The notes under the pieces were generated by a model. The model saw nothing but the letters and a program-made list of their open reading frames with translations, ran no database searches and had not been told where the DNA came from. Positions 62,090-64,000 of a stretch of DNA of 64,000 nucleotides are shown here, piece after piece; within the stretch, counting starts at the first letter, position 1, and every line of letters begins with the position of its first letter. Position numbers and translations under genes: made by a program. Location of the stretch: contig NZ_FNJM01000004.1 in NCBI RefSeq assembly GCF_900104115.1, positions 124,001 through 188,000 on the forward strand. Reading direction: 5' to 3'. The DNA is from Clostridium gasigenes (GTDB lineage: Bacteria > Bacillota > Clostridia > Clostridiales > Clostridiaceae).

Positions 62090-64000
62090 TCAAATATCAG
62101 ATAAATTTAATAGGTCATCGAATAGTTTACTAATAGAATGTGCTGTATTTATTAAATTCAAATTTTTGTTGCAATAGACTTTACACCATCTCCCAAGTGA
62201 TTCACAGGACTTAGTATTACTAAGGAGATAAGTAATACTTTGAGTTAAATATTCTGAATAAATACCTAAATTTTTAGTATTTGCTTTTGAAGTGTGATCT
62301 CCAAAATTAGTACAAATCATATCTGAAATATTATTTTCATTAACTATTTCAACGAGTCCATTAAGCCCAAGAGTTATTACAGGTTTAGAGCAATTCATTG
62401 CTTCTAAAGCAACTCTACCTGTCCCTATAACCAAAATGCTATCAGAATAATAATCATTAACATTATATACAGCTCCTAGTACAAAAACTCTTTTAGATTT
62501 ATAAAGGGAGTTTATGGTTTTAGCATAGGAATCAATTAGTATCTTGCTATCTCCATCTCCAAGAATTACGGCATAAAGGTTAGGGTCATTACAAGTGATT
62601 TTTTCAAAGCTTTTAAGAAACATAATTGCAGCAGGAGCTTTACCGGAAGAAAGTCTGCTACAATATAGTATGATTCTACCATCATTAGGTAGGTTTAATA
62701 GTTTGTGAAGAAAGTTAGTTGATTGTGTATATACATAAGGTTCAATAGTATTTGGTATTAGTGAATAAGATACTTTATCATCATTTGGTAGATAGTGAGA
62801 ATAGAAGGTTTCAACCTCCTTACTAACAAATATAATTCTTGATAGATATATTGAATAATTTTTAATAAGGTCTTTAGAATAAAAGGTTCCGTGTAGTGTT
62901 AATATTATAGGAATATCTGAAAATTTTTTCAAATCACAGCATAAAGGGATATCATTAGGAAGATGAAATTGAATTAACTTAATATTATACTTTGCAATTA
63001 TTTCTCTTATATAATTTATTAAACCCCAATAAGATTGGGGTTCATTTTTAGTTTGACGTAGATTTATTTTGAGTACAGGTATATTATTTTGGACAAATAA
63101 ATCCTCTAATACGCCACCGGAAGTAAGAATATATGTGTATATCCCAAAATTACGTAATGCCATTGAAATAGTAAAAATATAGGTTTCAGTACCGCCAATA
63201 TTTAAACTATCTATAATAACTAATATATTATATTTGATATCATTATTTAAAATGCTAATATTTGAATCCTTTATTATAGCTTCATAAAGATAATTTCTAT
63301 ATTCAATACATTTATTTGTATTGAATATAGATATCTTATTTGAACTATTTAAACTGTTATCCATCATTATGCTTTCAGGATAGGGTATTCGTGCATTTCT
63401 AAAGTAATAGAGGACTTCGGGTATTTTCTCTATAGATGTATAACGAAGAAGATATAGTATAAAATCTAGTTCGGTGTCTAAGGAGTAGTTTAACAAAAAT
63501 TTAGTAATTGATAGCAAGAAACTTTTTTGCATCATAAATGTATATATATCTAGAGGAACATAGCCTCCTAAGGTTGCAAAATCAATTTCATTTGCTGTAA
63601 TAAAGTTATTAGAGTCATTTGAAGTATTTTTTAGTTTTGACTTACTAGTAAGTGGTAGTTCTAAACATGAGCAAATAGATAAAGAACTATTTTCTTTCAT
63701 AAAAGAACTTTGTCTCTCTAATCTTTTATGATGCTGAATATCTGAGCTATTTAAAATAGCTATTAAATCTCCTTCAAAATGTGGAAATAAAGTTAATAAA
63801 CAGTTTATTAGAGAAGTTTCATCTTTTCTTTCAACTATATGAATTCTACTATCAGATAAAGGTGTAATAATATTCAAATCTTTTGATTTAAATATTAAGA
63901 ATAATTCCCAATTTATAAGGCTTTGAGATGTAATGTTTTTTAATGCAAAATGAAAGTTATTAATATCTGATACTATCATAACCAAGCTTATTAAGGTATT
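62090..64000 (-). CDS. two-domain glycosyltransferase, 5' end beyond window
   Basis: At least 636 residues. The N-terminal 200 residues resemble a GT2 (GT-A fold) domain: VMIVSDINNFHFALKNITSQSLINWELFLI aligns with the usual start, and LIAILNSSDIQ stands where the DxD motif would be, but the acidic pair is not clear. The C-terminal part from about residue 250 (ILVIIDSLNIGGTETYIF, later ALEAMNCSKPVITLG) is a GT4 (GT-B) domain with a weak EX7E region. The TTG at 63985 has no ribosome binding site and the frame stays open to the edge, so the gene probably begins outside. Role in glycosylating surface or exosporium components is inferred from the adjacent collagen-like gene. Confidence 0.82.
   Translation of the reverse strand, partial: NTLISLVMIVSDINNFHFALKNITSQSLINWELFLIFKSKDLNIITPLSDSRIHIVERKDETSLINCLLTLFPHFEGDLIAILNSSDIQHHKRLERQSSFMKENSSLSICSCLELPLTSKSKLKNTSNDSNNFITANEIDFATLGGYVPLDIYTFMMQKSFLLSITKFLLNYSLDTELDFILYLLRYTSIEKIPEVLYYFRNARIPYPESIMMDNSLNSSNKISIFNTNKCIEYRNYLYEAIIKDSNISILNNDIKYNILVIIDSLNIGGTETYIFTISMALRNFGIYTYILTSGGVLEDLFVQNNIPVLKINLRQTKNEPQSYWGLINYIREIIAKYNIKLIQFHLPNDIPLCCDLKKFSDIPIILTLHGTFYSKDLIKNYSIYLSRIIFVSKEVETFYSHYLPNDDKVSYSLIPNTIEPYVYTQSTNFLHKLLNLPNDGRIILYCSRLSSGKAPAAIMFLKSFEKITCNDPNLYAVILGDGDSKILIDSYAKTINSLYKSKRVFVLGAVYNVNDYYSDSILVIGTGRVALEAMNCSKPVITLGLNGLVEIVNENNISDMICTNFGDHTSKANTKNLGIYSEYLTQSITYLLSNTKSCESLGRWCKVYCNKNLNLINTAHSISKLFDDLLNLSDI

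Overview
The window reads as the chromosome of a spore-forming, low-GC anaerobe close to Clostridium sensu stricto. The DNA is very AT-rich, with AGGAGG-type ribosome binding sites and frequent GTG and TTG starts. It carries three alpha/beta-type small acid-soluble spore proteins, a CotJC-type manganese catalase, a collagen-like exosporium-type protein, the clostridial SCIFF ranthipeptide with its radical SAM maturase, and FMN, SAM-I and fluoride riboswitches. The species cannot be named from sequence alone.

Layout. 1-11342: one side of a Tn7-like transposon. A tnsB cut off by the window start is followed by tnsC and a tniQ/tnsD gene in overlapping order. Then comes about 6.5 kb of cargo: three unrecognised proteins, a small membrane protein, a large PHP-plus-ABC/SMC-type ATPase (TrlF-like) and two tandem acidic helical proteins. 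This cargo is the best candidate here for an undescribed, probably defensive, system. A gene-free 0.5 kb after it holds a candidate structured RNA with its own terminator, a divergent second copy, and a plausible transposon end. 11601-12272: manganese catalase. 12308-15799: two 268-bp copies, without length difference, of an FMN riboswitch region. They bracket a decayed transposase, a DUF3955 protein and a BcrAB-like ABC exporter. The left riboswitch copy is an orphan; the right copy precedes ribD-ribE-ribBA-ribH.

19740-25055: a chemotaxis receptor and a GGDEF-EAL c-di-GMP enzyme with a membrane partner. 25229-27425: a PAP2 phosphatase converging on a CLC-F fluoride exporter under a fluoride riboswitch. 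27682-33005: a two-component system, a GH129/GH101-like lipoprotein and a membrane-anchored metallophosphoesterase. 33138-35270: small genes, including a DUF503 protein that appears to start at AUU, a bactofilin-like protein and an acetyltransferase. 35313-38218: SAM-I riboswitch and metNIQ methionine importer. 38448-42186: M42 aminopeptidase, an ABC exporter and a cell-wall amidase. 42295-44986, minus strand: YczE-like membrane protein and an FtsH-like protease.

45514-50770: DUF1232 protein, RNase H with viroplasmin domain, a small protein and two tandem HTH-TPR regulators. 50826-52892, minus: AraC-type regulator with a GH39-like C-terminus. 53117-53276: tRNA-Arg(TCT) and tRNA-Lys(TTT). 53358-54985, minus: three SASP genes and an ECF transporter S component. 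55320-59612: scfA-scfB ranthipeptide genes followed by an M16 peptidase and an Orn/Lys/Arg-decarboxylase-like PLP enzyme. 59927-64000: MATE pump, collagen-like protein, and a glycosyltransferase running off the right edge. A family of short hairpin-forming repeats with a core like GACTAGTTATTTTTTGAAGA recurs between genes through the window.
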